DNA of 7,877 nucleotides. Origin: Longimicrobium sp. Its GTDB lineage: Bacteria > Gemmatimonadota > Gemmatimonadetes > Longimicrobiales > Longimicrobiaceae. Below the pieces are notes generated by a model. It was not told where the DNA came from. It made no database searches and saw only the letters and a program-made list of their open reading frames with translations. This document shows, piece by piece, positions 1 to 6,443 of this stretch. How positions within the stretch are numbered: position 1 is the stretch's first letter; every line of letters begins with the position of its first letter. The DNA lies in NCBI GenBank assembly GCA_030446945.1, contig JAUJMI010000040.1, positions 1 through 7,877 of the forward strand, given 5' to 3'. A program made the translations under genes and the position numbers.

Positions 1-80
1 CGTACGTGCTGGAGCAGACGGTCCGTTTCGACTGGGGCGAAGAGGCGCTGCTGGGCGCGCTGGAGAGAATGCCGGGATGA
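1..80 (+). CDS. C-terminal end of an unrecognised protein (5' truncated)
   Basis: An open frame enters from the left edge. Codons begin at position 3, and TGA at 78-80 ends it, so only 25 residues are visible, ending in the peptide GALERMPG. The stop lies inside the ATGATG that starts nadB, giving a 4-base ATGA overlap. This is the same junction style as nadB/rlmH and bshC/murJ further along, which is the main reason to believe it is a real gene and the preceding operon member. The visible tail (mixed acidic and hydrophobic, containing FDWGEEALLG) is too short to identify a family. I considered nadA because of the neighbour but see no NadA C-terminal signature. Confidence 0.6.
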   Translation, partial: YVLEQTVRFDWGEEALLGALERMPG

Positions 81-1648
81 TGCGCACCGACGTGGTCGTG
101 GTGGGGAGCGGGATCGCGGGGCTGTTCTTCGCCCTCAAGGTGGCGAAGTACGGCACCGTCACGCTCGTCACCAAGAAGAGCCGCCCGGAGTCCAGCACCA
201 ACTGGGCGCAGGGCGGTGTGGCCGCGGTCTTCGGCGCGGACGACTCGGTGGAGCTTCACGTCGAGGACACCCTCGTCGCCGGCGCGGGGCTCTGCCACCC
301 CGACGCCGTCAGCGTGCTGGTGCGCGAGGGTCCGCTGCGGGTGCGCGAACTGATCGAGCTGGGCGTGCGCTTCACGCAGGAGGGCGAGGACCTCTCGCTG
401 GGGCGCGAGGGCGGGCACTCGCGGCGGCGCATCGTGCGCGCGGCGGACCTCACCGGTCGCGAGATCGAGCGCGGGCTCCTCCACGCGGTCGCCGAGAACC
501 CCAACATCACCATTCTGGAGAACCACGCCGCCGTCGACCTGCTGACCGCCACCGACCCCGGGACGCTGGGCGAGCGCTGCTGCGGCGTCCTCGTGCTCGA
601 CACCGAGGCGGGCGAGCTGAAGCCCTTCCTGGCGCGCGCCGTGATGCTGGCCACCGGCGGCTGCGGCCAGGTCTACCGCCACACCACCAACCCCTCGATC
701 GCCACGGGCGACGGGGTGGCGATGGCGTACAGGGCGGGGGCCAAGGCGGCGAACATGGAGTTCGTCCAGTTCCACCCCACCGCGCTCTATCCCGCCCGCG
801 ACAAGACCTTTCTGATCTCGGAGGCGGTGCGCGGCGAGGGCGCGGTGCTGCGGCGCACCGACGGGACAGCGTTCATGGACGGCTACCATCCGCTCGCCTC
901 GCTGGCGCCGCGCGACGTGGTGGCGCGCGCCATCGACACCGAAATGAAGCGGAGCGGCGACCCCTTCGTGAACCTCGACTGCTCGGCCATCGCGCCGCAC
1001 GAGATCCGCGAGCGCTTCCCCAACATCCTGCGTGAAACGGCGGAGCGGGGGATCGACATGATGCGCGAGCCCATCCCCGTGGTGCCCGCGGCGCACTACC
1101 TTTGCGGCGGGGTGCTGACCGACACCCACGGGCGCAGCTCCGTCCCCGGGCTGTACGCGGCGGGGGAGACGGCGTGTACGGGGGTGCACGGCGCCAACCG
1201 GCTGGCCTCCAACTCGCTGCTGGAGGCGCTCGTCTTCGCCCACCGCGCCGCCGAGCGCATCGGGCCGCAGCTCGCGGTGACGCGGATGCTGGTGCCCGCG
1301 GCGCTTCCGCCGCACCCCGGGGGCGAGGAGACGTCGGCGGAGGGGCTGCAGGCCGAGCGTGAGCGGATCCGCAGCATCATGTGGGACCTGGTGGGGATCG
1401 TGCGCTCCGCCGCGCGCCTGTCCGAGGCCGAGGCCCGTCTGCGCCCCATTTACGCGATGGTCAACGGGTTGTGGGCGGCGGCGCGTCCCACGGCGGAGCT
1501 GGTGGAGGTGCGCAACGTCATCCAGACGGCGCTCCTGATCGTGCGGTGCGCGGCGCAGCGCCACGAGAGCCGCGGGCTGCACTTCGACGAGGACCGCCCC
1601 TTCCGCGACAACGAGCACTCGCTGCGCGACACCATCATCGTGCGATGA
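77..1648 (+). CDS. nadB: L-aspartate oxidase NadB
   Basis: This flavoenzyme oxidises L-aspartate to iminoaspartate in the cytoplasm. NadA then condenses iminoaspartate with dihydroxyacetone phosphate to give quinolinate for de novo NAD synthesis. The 523 residues match the family's usual length. The FAD-binding dinucleotide fold starts at the N-terminus with VVVVGSGIAG (GxGxxG, residues 10-15), followed by STNWAQGGVAAV (40-51). The fumarate reductase/succinate dehydrogenase-like catalytic region shows EFVQFHPTALY (His233), APRD (Arg279), PAAHYLCGGV (His340) and GANRLASNS (Arg375). By my hand alignment these equal E. coli His244, Arg290, His351 and Arg386. Glu111 in EGGHS probably equals E. 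coli Glu121, which favours aspartate oxidase over succinate dehydrogenase flavoprotein. The C-terminal helical domain spans about 425-523. A GGAGAG at 62-67 supports the ATG at 77; a second ATG at 80 is the alternative. It overlaps the upstream gene and rlmH by ATGA. No nadA or nadC is visible here. Confidence 0.97.
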   Translation: MMRTDVVVVGSGIAGLFFALKVAKYGTVTLVTKKSRPESSTNWAQGGVAAVFGADDSVELHVEDTLVAGAGLCHPDAVSVLVREGPLRVRELIELGVRFTQEGEDLSLGREGGHSRRRIVRAADLTGREIERGLLHAVAENPNITILENHAAVDLLTATDPGTLGERCCGVLVLDTEAGELKPFLARAVMLATGGCGQVYRHTTNPSIATGDGVAMAYRAGAKAANMEFVQFHPTALYPARDKTFLISEAVRGEGAVLRRTDGTAFMDGYHPLASLAPRDVVARAIDTEMKRSGDPFVNLDCSAIAPHEIRERFPNILRETAERGIDMMREPIPVVPAAHYLCGGVLTDTHGRSSVPGLYAAGETACTGVHGANRLASNSLLEALVFAHRAAERIGPQLAVTRMLVPAALPPHPGGEETSAEGLQAERERIRSIMWDLVGIVRSAARLSEAEARLRPIYAMVNGLWAAARPTAELVEVRNVIQTALLIVRCAAQRHESRGLHFDEDRPFRDNEHSLRDTIIVR

Positions 1649-2151
1649 AGGTCACCGTCGCCGCGGTGGGGAAGGTGCGCGGGATGCTCGCGGATGCCCT
1701 CGCCGAGTACGAGACGCGCACCCGCCGCTACTTCGCCTTCGACGCCGCCGAGGTGAAGGAGGAGCCGTACCGCCGCTCGGGCGACGCCGGGCGAGTGCGC
1801 GAGGAAGAAGGAAAGCGCCTCCTGGCCCGCGTCCCGCAAGGCGCGCAGGTGGTGGCGCTGCACGAGACGGGGAAGCAGTGGACGTCGGTGCAGCTCGCGG
1901 AGTACCTGTCCGGGCTCGCGCTGCAGGGGGGCCCCGGCGCCGCCTTCCTGATCGGCGGGGCGTACGGGCTGTCCGACGAGGTACTGGAGCGCGCGGCGGT
2001 GCGGCTTTCGCTTTCGGCGATGACGCTTACGCACGAGCTGGCGCGGCTGGTGCTCACGGAGCAGCTGTACCGCGCCGGGACCATCCAGCGCGGCGAGCCG
2101 TACCACAAGGGGCGCGAAGCTGATGCGGGGCGGGGAAGTGGGCACGCGTGA
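1645..2151 (+). CDS. rlmH: 23S rRNA (pseudouridine1915-N3)-methyltransferase RlmH
   Basis: RlmH is a SPOUT-class (alpha/beta-knot) methyltransferase that uses S-adenosylmethionine to methylate N3 of pseudouridine 1915 in helix 69 of 23S rRNA, acting on assembled 70S ribosomes. The 168 residues start MKVTVAAVGKV, a typical RlmH N-terminus. The knot and cofactor region is FLIGGAYGLS (101-110), followed by LSLSAMTLTHELARLVLTEQ (121-140) and the C-terminal PYHK (152-155), where family members normally end within a few residues. Here 13 further residues (GREADAGRGSGHA) follow. This small tail overlaps the earliest possible start of bshC and may be a by-product of gene overlap. The ATG at 1645 overlaps the nadB stop by ATGA and has no clear Shine-Dalgarno site, so translation is probably coupled to nadB. 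Confidence 0.96.
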   Translation: MKVTVAAVGKVRGMLADALAEYETRTRRYFAFDAAEVKEEPYRRSGDAGRVREEEGKRLLARVPQGAQVVALHETGKQWTSVQLAEYLSGLALQGGPGAAFLIGGAYGLSDEVLERAAVRLSLSAMTLTHELARLVLTEQLYRAGTIQRGEPYHKGREADAGRGSGHA

Positions 2152-3793
2152 TCCTTTTTCGGAGAGGCCGTTGAGCCTGCGCATCGAAGCCGCGCTGATC
2201 TGTGGGTCGCGGCTGGTGGACGACTACCTGGCGGGAGCGCCCGCGATCTCCGCTTTCTACGCGGGGCACCCGCTGGACGGGGGCGCGTACCGCGACAAGC
2301 TGGCGGAGGTGCAGCGCCGATTCGACCGCCCGGCGCGCGAGCGTGCCGCGGCCGCGCTGCGCCCCACGTCGGCGGGCGCGGCGGAGCGTCTGCGGCGCTT
2401 CGTGGAAGAGGGCGGGGCGATGGTCACCACGGGCCAGCAGACCGGCCTCTTCACCGGACCGCTCTACACGATCCACAAGATCCTCTCCGCCATCCGCGTG
2501 GCCGAAGCGCTGGAGGCGGAGCTCGGCGTGCTCGTCCTCCCCGTCTTCTGGGCGGCCTCGGAGGACCACGATTTCACCGAGGTCAACCACGCCTGGGCCG
2601 TCGATGGAGCCGGCGAGCTCCACCGCTTCGGCGTGCATGCGACCGAACGGCGCGCCGTCCCCATGAGCGAAATGAGGCTCGGACCGGACGTAGAATCGGC
2701 GTTCGATGGCTTCGCGCAAGCGATTGGCGCGGATGGCGATGCATCTGGCATCCTCACACGCGTTCGAGCCGCTTACCAGCCCGGCCGCACGGTCGCGGAA
2801 GCGTTCCGCGACACGATGGCGGAGCTCTTCTCCGGCTTCGATCTCCTCGTCACCGACGCCGCCGATCCGGCGCTGAAGGAGGCCTCCGCGGAGGTCCTCC
2901 TGGCCGAAGCGGCGAACGCGGCGGAGCACGAGCGGCTCGTCGCGGAGCAGACCGCCGCATTGGAGGCGAGCGGATATCCGTCACAGGTCGTGGTGGCGGA
3001 GGGCGCGACGAACCTCTTCATCCAAGGCGTGGCGGGCGCGCGCGGCCCAGGCGGGCGCGCGCGGCTCCAGCGAGACGGCGGCGGCTTCATCGCCCCCGAG
3101 GTCCGTCGCCGGTTTACCCGGTCCGAGCTGGAATCGCTGCTGCGCGAGCAGCCCGGCGCCCTCAGCCCCAACGTCTTGCTGCGCCCGGTCGTGGAGTCCG
3201 CCGTCTTCCCGACGCTTGCGTACGTCGCCGGCCCGGCGGAGACGGCGTACTTCGCGCAGATCGGACCGCTCTTCGATGCGCTCGGAATCCGCATGCCGCT
3301 CGTCTTCCCGCGCTTCGCCGCACTGATCGCCCCCGCGGAGGCGGAAGAGGCGCGCGCCGCCCTGGACATCACAGAAGACGAGCTGCGCCTTCCCGAGCAC
3401 GAGCTGGTCGAGCGCGCAGCCCGCCGCCGCATCCCACCCGAGGTCGCGGAGCAGCTGCTGGCGCTCCGCCGGGCGATCGTGGGCGGGTTCGGGGGCGTGA
3501 TCGACGCGGCGCGTCCCATCGATCGCAACCTGGACCTCGCCCTCGGCGCGCGGCGCAATCGGGCGATCGTGGAGGTGGCGAGGGCCGAACGGAAAATCAT
3601 CCGTCACGTGAAGCGCAACGACGCGGAGCTGCGGCGCGGGACGAGCCTGGCACGCAACCACCTGTGGCCCAACGGACAGCCGCAGGAGCGCGTGCTCACC
3701 GTTTTCCAGTACCTCCTCCGCCAGCCGTCGCTCCTGCACGATCTGGCAGCGGCCATGCATGTGCAGCTCCGCCCGGCGGCCGTGCCCGCATGA
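2123..3793 (+). CDS. bshC: Bacillithiol biosynthesis cysteine-adding enzyme BshC
   Basis: BshC is the enzyme assigned to the last step of bacillithiol synthesis, joining cysteine to glucosaminyl-malate (GlcN-Mal). Bacillithiol is the low-molecular-weight thiol that replaces glutathione in Firmicutes, Deinococcus and some other phyla. The fold is a nucleotidyl-transferase-like Rossmann core with a C-terminal coiled coil. Clear family blocks are VTTGQQTGLFTGPLYTIHK (101-119), VFWAASEDHDFTEVNH (141-156), SPNVLLRPVVES (348-359), YVAGPAETAYFAQI (367-380) and WPNGQPQERV (515-524). Residues about 400-510 are charged and helical, fitting the coiled coil. Length is 556 aa from ATG 2123 (weak AAGG upstream), slightly long for the family. 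TTG 2171, preceded by GGAGAGG at 2161-2167, would give 540 aa, start close to the conserved GSRLVDDYLAG, and avoid the 29-base overlap with rlmH. I give the outer limit; the TTG start is quite possible. The stop overlaps murJ by ATGA. bshA and bshB are not in the window. Confidence 0.94.
   Translation: MRGGEVGTRDPFSERPLSLRIEAALICGSRLVDDYLAGAPAISAFYAGHPLDGGAYRDKLAEVQRRFDRPARERAAAALRPTSAGAAERLRRFVEEGGAMVTTGQQTGLFTGPLYTIHKILSAIRVAEALEAELGVLVLPVFWAASEDHDFTEVNHAWAVDGAGELHRFGVHATERRAVPMSEMRLGPDVESAFDGFAQAIGADGDASGILTRVRAAYQPGRTVAEAFRDTMAELFSGFDLLVTDAADPALKEASAEVLLAEAANAAEHERLVAEQTAALEASGYPSQVVVAEGATNLFIQGVAGARGPGGRARLQRDGGGFIAPEVRRRFTRSELESLLREQPGALSPNVLLRPVVESAVFPTLAYVAGPAETAYFAQIGPLFDALGIRMPLVFPRFAALIAPAEAEEARAALDITEDELRLPEHELVERAARRRIPPEVAEQLLALRRAIVGGFGGVIDAARPIDRNLDLALGARRNRAIVEVARAERKIIRHVKRNDAELRRGTSLARNHLWPNGQPQERVLTVFQYLLRQPSLLHDLAAAMHVQLRPAAVPA
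2161..2173 (+). promoter_or_regulatory. Shine-Dalgarno GGAGAGG and TTG, alternative bshC start
   Basis: GGAGAGG (2161-2167) lies just before TTG 2171-2173, which is in frame with bshC; the core GGAG is 6 bases from the TTG. It begins 19 bases after the rlmH stop. The 16 residues it would remove (from ATG 2123) are rich in Gly, Arg and Glu and match no BshC block I know, whereas the conserved region begins soon after the TTG. A GTG at 2138 is a third in-frame choice. The sequence alone does not settle the start. Confidence 0.45.
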
Positions 3794-5544
3794 GCGATCC
3801 CCAACCTGGTGCGCGCATGAACGACAGCGACGAGACGATTCCTTTCCCCGCGCGCGACCGCGGCGAGGCCCAGTTCAACCCCGAGCCGGACGATCCCGGC
3901 GCCGTAGAGCCCGACGCCGTACCGAAGTCGCCGCGCGCCGCACCTTCCGGTGACCGCGCGTCGGCGATGATCGGGGCGGGAATCCTCCTGAGCCGCATCG
4001 CGGGGCTGGTGCGCGAGGCGGTGAGCGCGCAGTTCCTGGGCACCTCGCTGTACGCCGACGCGTTCCGGGCCGGGATACGCATGCCCAACGTCCTCCAGAA
4101 CCTGCTGGGAGAGGGGACGCTGAGCGCATCGTTCATCCCGGTGTACGCGGAGCTGGTGCACCAGGGGCGCAAGGAAGAGGCGGGGCGTGTCGCCGGCGCC
4201 ATCTTCGCGCTCCTTTTCGCGATCGCGGGGGCGCTCGCGCTGTTCGGCGTGCTGCTGGCGCCGGTGCTCACCAGCATCTTCCTCCCCGGCTTCGAAGGGG
4301 AGCGGCGTGACCTGACCATCGCCATCGCCCGCATCATCTTCCCGATGACGGGCGTGCTGGTGCTCTCCGCGTGGTCGCTGGGGATCCTGAACAGCCACCG
4401 CAACTTCTTCATCCCGTACGTCGCGCCGGTGCTGTGGAACTCGTCGATCATCGGCGCGCTCTTCATTTTCGGCGGGCGCGTGCCGCCGGACGAGCTGGTG
4501 ATCGCGGCGGCGTGGGGCGCGCTGCTGGGCGGCGGCCTCCAGCTGGCAATCCAGCTCCCCTCGGTGCTGCGGCTGGAGCGCTCGCTCAAGATCCGCTGGG
4601 ACATGAAGCTGGAGGGGGTGCGGACCGCCGTGCGCAACGCCGGCCCGGCGATCATGGGGCGCGGCGTGGTGCAGGTGAGCAGCTACGCGGACATCGTGCT
4701 GGCGAGCTTCCTGGCCGCGGGCGCCGTCTCCACCTACACCTACGCTCTGACGCTGTACATCCTCCCGGTGAGCCTCTTCGGGATGTCCGTGGCCGCCGCG
4801 GAGCTCCCGGAGCTCTCCCGCCAGCGCACGGCCGCCATCGAGGTGCTGCGCGAGCGGGCGCGCGGCGGGCTCCAGCGGATCGCGTTCTACGTGGTCCCGA
4901 CGTTCGTCGCGTATATCGCGCTGGGCGACGTGGTGGTCGCCACGCTCTACCAGCGCGGGGCGTTCACTCGCAACGACACGCTGGCCGTGTGGATCACCCT
5001 CGCCGGCCTCACCCTCGGCCTCGTGGCGACGACGACTTCGCGCCTCCTCTCCTCCACCTTCTTCGCCCTGCGCGACACCAAGACGCCGGCGCGCATGGCG
5101 ACCATCCGCGTGTCGCTCGCCATCGTCCTCTCGCTGGTGCTGATGCTGACCTTCGAGCGCATCACCGTGGGCGGGGTGCAGCTTCCGGGCGGGTGGCTTT
5201 CGTGGATGACGATCGGCGGGAAACCCATGGGGACGGTGGGGCTGGCGCTCGGCTCCGGGATCTCGGCATGGGTGGAGTGGGCGCTGCTGAAGCGCGCTCT
5301 CCGCAAGCGCATCGGCGCGGTCGGCGCCGGAGCGGGGCCGCTGGCACGGATGTTCGGCGCGGCGCTGGTGGGGTGCGCGGCGGCGTTCGGCGTGCGCATG
5401 CTGGTCGGGGACTGGCACCCGGTGGCGTTGGGGGTGGTGGTCGGCGGCACGTTCGGGGCGGTGTACTTCGCCATCACGGCGATGCTGGGGCTGGAGCAGT
5501 CCGGTGCGCTGTTCAAGCGGGTGGGGCGGATGATGGGGCGGTAG
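3790..5544 (+). CDS. murJ: MurJ/MviN family lipid II flippase
   Basis: MurJ moves the peptidoglycan precursor lipid II from the inner to the outer face of the cytoplasmic membrane (MOP exporter superfamily, normally 14 transmembrane helices). The product is 584 aa. An N-terminal stretch of about 55 residues is hydrophilic and rich in Pro, Asp and Glu, and is absent from E. coli MurJ. TM1 then begins near residue 57, followed by the family block LLSRIAGLVREAVSAQFLG (66-84), YADAFRAGIRMPN (88-100) and LLGEGTLSASFIPVYAEL (105-122), then repeated hydrophobic helices to about 565. SLFGMSVAAAELPELSR (328-344) is the TM8 region block. Hand alignment keeps Arg69, Arg75 and Asp90 (E. coli Arg18, Arg24, Asp39), but Gln103 and Thr321 stand where E. 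coli has Arg52 and Arg270. ATG 3790 overlaps the bshC stop by ATGA, the operon's usual junction; ATG 3817 is an alternative. Last plus-strand gene of the operon. Confidence 0.94.
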   Translation: MSDPQPGARMNDSDETIPFPARDRGEAQFNPEPDDPGAVEPDAVPKSPRAAPSGDRASAMIGAGILLSRIAGLVREAVSAQFLGTSLYADAFRAGIRMPNVLQNLLGEGTLSASFIPVYAELVHQGRKEEAGRVAGAIFALLFAIAGALALFGVLLAPVLTSIFLPGFEGERRDLTIAIARIIFPMTGVLVLSAWSLGILNSHRNFFIPYVAPVLWNSSIIGALFIFGGRVPPDELVIAAAWGALLGGGLQLAIQLPSVLRLERSLKIRWDMKLEGVRTAVRNAGPAIMGRGVVQVSSYADIVLASFLAAGAVSTYTYALTLYILPVSLFGMSVAAAELPELSRQRTAAIEVLRERARGGLQRIAFYVVPTFVAYIALGDVVVATLYQRGAFTRNDTLAVWITLAGLTLGLVATTTSRLLSSTFFALRDTKTPARMATIRVSLAIVLSLVLMLTFERITVGGVQLPGGWLSWMTIGGKPMGTVGLALGSGISAWVEWALLKRALRKRIGAVGAGAGPLARMFGAALVGCAAAFGVRMLVGDWHPVALGVVVGGTFGAVYFAITAMLGLEQSGALFKRVGRMMGR

Positions 5545-5555
5545 GCCCTCCCCCA

Positions 5556-5572
5556 GCGTCGCTCCGCGACGC
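5556..5572. repeat. 7-bp inverted repeat just after murJ
   Basis: GCGTCGC (5556-5562), loop TCC, GCGACGC (5566-5572): a perfect 7-bp stem starting 12 bases after the murJ stop. There is no T-run downstream. It may be part of the same composite element as the C-rich hairpin that begins 3 bases later, or a weak transcription terminator. Confidence 0.55.
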
Positions 5573-5574
5573 AT

Positions 5575-5607
5575 CCCCCTCTCCCAAAAAACTGCCTGGG
5601 AGGGGGG
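5575..5607. repeat. C-rich palindromic element, copy 1 (CCCCTCTCCCA type)
   Basis: The left arm is CCCCC (5575-5579), T, CTCCCA (5581-5586). The right arm is TGGGAG (5597-5602) and GGGGG (5603-5607). The two arms pair over 6+5 bp with T5580 bulged. The loop is five A residues followed by CTGCC. The same CCCCTCTCCCA left arm and a CTG-containing loop with a TGGGAG right arm recur at 6556-6587 before uvrC, so this is a dispersed element rather than a chance hairpin. Confidence 0.65.
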
Positions 5608-5721
5608 CGGGCGTGGATTGGTGCGCGCGGGCCGGGGGGTCGCGGAAGAAGGCACGGGCAGCCACGCGGGGCGACCCGGACAGATGTGAACTGTGGGCGG
5701 GGGTCGAGGCAGGGAGAGGGC

Positions 5722-5741
5722 GGGCGCGATGAATCGCGCCC
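5722..5741. repeat. GGGCGCGA/TCGCGCCC hairpin
   Basis: GGGCGCGA (5722-5729), loop TGAA, TCGCGCCC (5734-5741): a perfect 8-bp stem, followed by CTAC. I recall very similar strings (GTAGGGGCGCGATTCATCGCGCCC on the other strand, with variants) as common intergenic repeats in high-GC environmental genomes. That recollection is unverified. No open frame of interest contains it. Confidence 0.6.
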
Positions 5742-5755
5742 CTACGAGGCATCCG

Positions 5756-5795
5756 CGCCCGGCCCCTCCCCCGCAAGCGGGGGAGGGGCCGGGCG
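5756..5795. repeat. Perfect 19-bp inverted repeat
   Basis: The left arm 5756-5774 and right arm 5777-5795 are perfect reverse complements over 19 bp with only AA between them. The inner part is CCCCTCCCCCGC-AA-GCGGGGGAGGGG. The practical loop would be four bases (CAAG). It lies about 30 bases past the end of the minus-strand gene and about 210 past murJ. Its C-rich arm (CCCCTCCCCC) resembles the CCCCTCTCCC arm of the elements at 5575 and 6556. It could act as a two-way terminator or mRNA end protector, but there is no T-run on either side. Confidence 0.75.
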
Positions 5796-5826
5796 AGCGG
5801 GCCGGGGGCCTTCTCGGGCCCGCGTG

Positions 5827-6432
5827 TCACCCGCGGAACAAGTACGGCGGCGTATCCTCGGATGTCGTCGCAGCGCTGACGTACGGTTCCCGCTCGTCGG
5901 CGGACGAGGCGCTGGGGAAGCCGCCGCCGACAGGGGCAGCGGATTGGCGGGAGGGCGTCGTCCAGCCGGCGCGCGGGGCGGGGTGCTGGGCCGGGCCCTC
6001 GATCAGCCAGTCGGCGACGGCGCCGGTGGTGAAGGCGTAGACCGCCTTGTGCAGGAGATCGATCACCTGCTCGTCGGCGGGCCAGGTCCAGGGCGGGGCG
6101 CCGACGCCGGTGGCGTTCTCCAGCGTTTGGTCATTGAGGAGGCGGAGGTTCATGTGCATGAACGATCCCACCGGCCCGCGGAAGCCCCGCTCCGCCATGA
6201 TCCCGCGCACCGCGCCCAGGAGGATGCCCTGGCCCCAGTGCATCGTCCAGTTCAGCCCCAGCCGCTCCGAATCCGGCCGCTCCGCGAGCCCCAGGAGCCG
6301 CTCCAGCGTGTGTGCCGGGACGTACGAGTTCGGGCGCCGCGTCAGCATCTGCTCCAGCTTCTCCCCCAGCGTCATCGCCGCCACGCCCGCCGCCCCCGCC
6401 ACCATCCCGCGCACCATCGCTCCACCCGCCAT
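5827..6432 (-). CDS. Conserved-looking hypothetical protein, probably membrane-associated
   Basis: I do not recognise a named family. The 201-aa product begins MAGGAMVRGMVAGAAGVAAM. The start at 6432 is chosen because GGGAGG lies 5 bases upstream; an earlier in-frame ATG at 6480 would add 16 residues without such a site. Three stretches are fairly hydrophobic and small-residue rich: 5-22 (with GxxxG-like spacing), 65-80 (HWGQGILLGAVRGIMA) and 130-144 (AVYAFTTGAVADWLI). These suggest membrane or membrane-surface helices. Between them lie polar, highly specific motifs: RRPNSYVPAHTLERLLGL (32-49), NWTMHWGQG (61-69), SFMHMNLRLLNDQTLENATG (90-109), GAPPWTWP (111-118) and DEQVIDLLHK (120-129). This density of Trp, His, Asn and Asp looks like a conserved functional core. 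Residues 150-201 are Pro/Ser/Ala-rich and probably disordered. There is no clear signal peptide. The gene stands alone, convergent with murJ and divergent from uvrC. I have a vague memory of similar proteins in bacteria and fungi, unverified. Confidence 0.8.
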   Translation of the reverse strand: MAGGAMVRGMVAGAAGVAAMTLGEKLEQMLTRRPNSYVPAHTLERLLGLAERPDSERLGLNWTMHWGQGILLGAVRGIMAERGFRGPVGSFMHMNLRLLNDQTLENATGVGAPPWTWPADEQVIDLLHKAVYAFTTGAVADWLIEGPAQHPAPRAGWTTPSRQSAAPVGGGFPSASSADEREPYVSAATTSEDTPPYLFRG

Positions 6433-6437
6433 CGTCG

Positions 6438-6443
6438 CCTCCC
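6438..6443 (-). promoter_or_regulatory. Ribosome binding site GGGAGG for the hypothetical gene
   Basis: On the minus strand GGGAGG lies 5 bases before the ATG at 6432. It is one of the best Shine-Dalgarno matches in the window, and it decides the start against the upstream ATG at 6480. Confidence 0.75.

Larger units (their letters stand above)
5545..5826. other. Palindrome-rich intergenic region between convergent genes
   Basis: These 282 bases separate the end of murJ from the end of the minus-strand gene. Open frames crossing it have no ribosome binding site or recognisable protein, so I read it as non-coding. It holds at least four separate inverted repeats (listed individually). It also holds a weaker 7-bp pair, GGGTCGC (5638-5644) with GCGACCC (5671-5677), and a 7-bp pair GCGGGCC (5797-5803) with GGCCCGC (5817-5823) that ends 3 bases from the minus-strand gene's stop codon. 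None is followed by a T-run on either strand, so a classical intrinsic terminator is not evident, though strong hairpins here could still help end transcription from both sides. Confidence 0.75.

Noticed and set aside
2054..2929. Minus-strand open frame opposite bshC
   Set aside because: It has no motif or ribosome binding site and covers conserved BshC blocks in antisense.
3604..5655. Long minus-strand open frame (683 codons) opposite murJ
   Set aside because: It is rich in Arg, His, Pro and Gln with no motif, and lies opposite a clear MurJ. High-GC DNA commonly gives such antisense frames.
4371..5732. Plus-strand open frame of 453 codons overlapping murJ in another frame
   Set aside because: The translation is low-complexity Gly/Arg/Ala/His, and the overlapping murJ frame has strong family motifs and membrane helices.
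5756..5795. Classical intrinsic terminator
   Set aside because: The stem is excellent but neither strand shows a T-run after it, so I list it as an inverted repeat only.
5545..5826. CRISPR array or tandem repeat array
   Set aside because: The palindromes differ in sequence and spacing and there are no regular repeat-spacer units.
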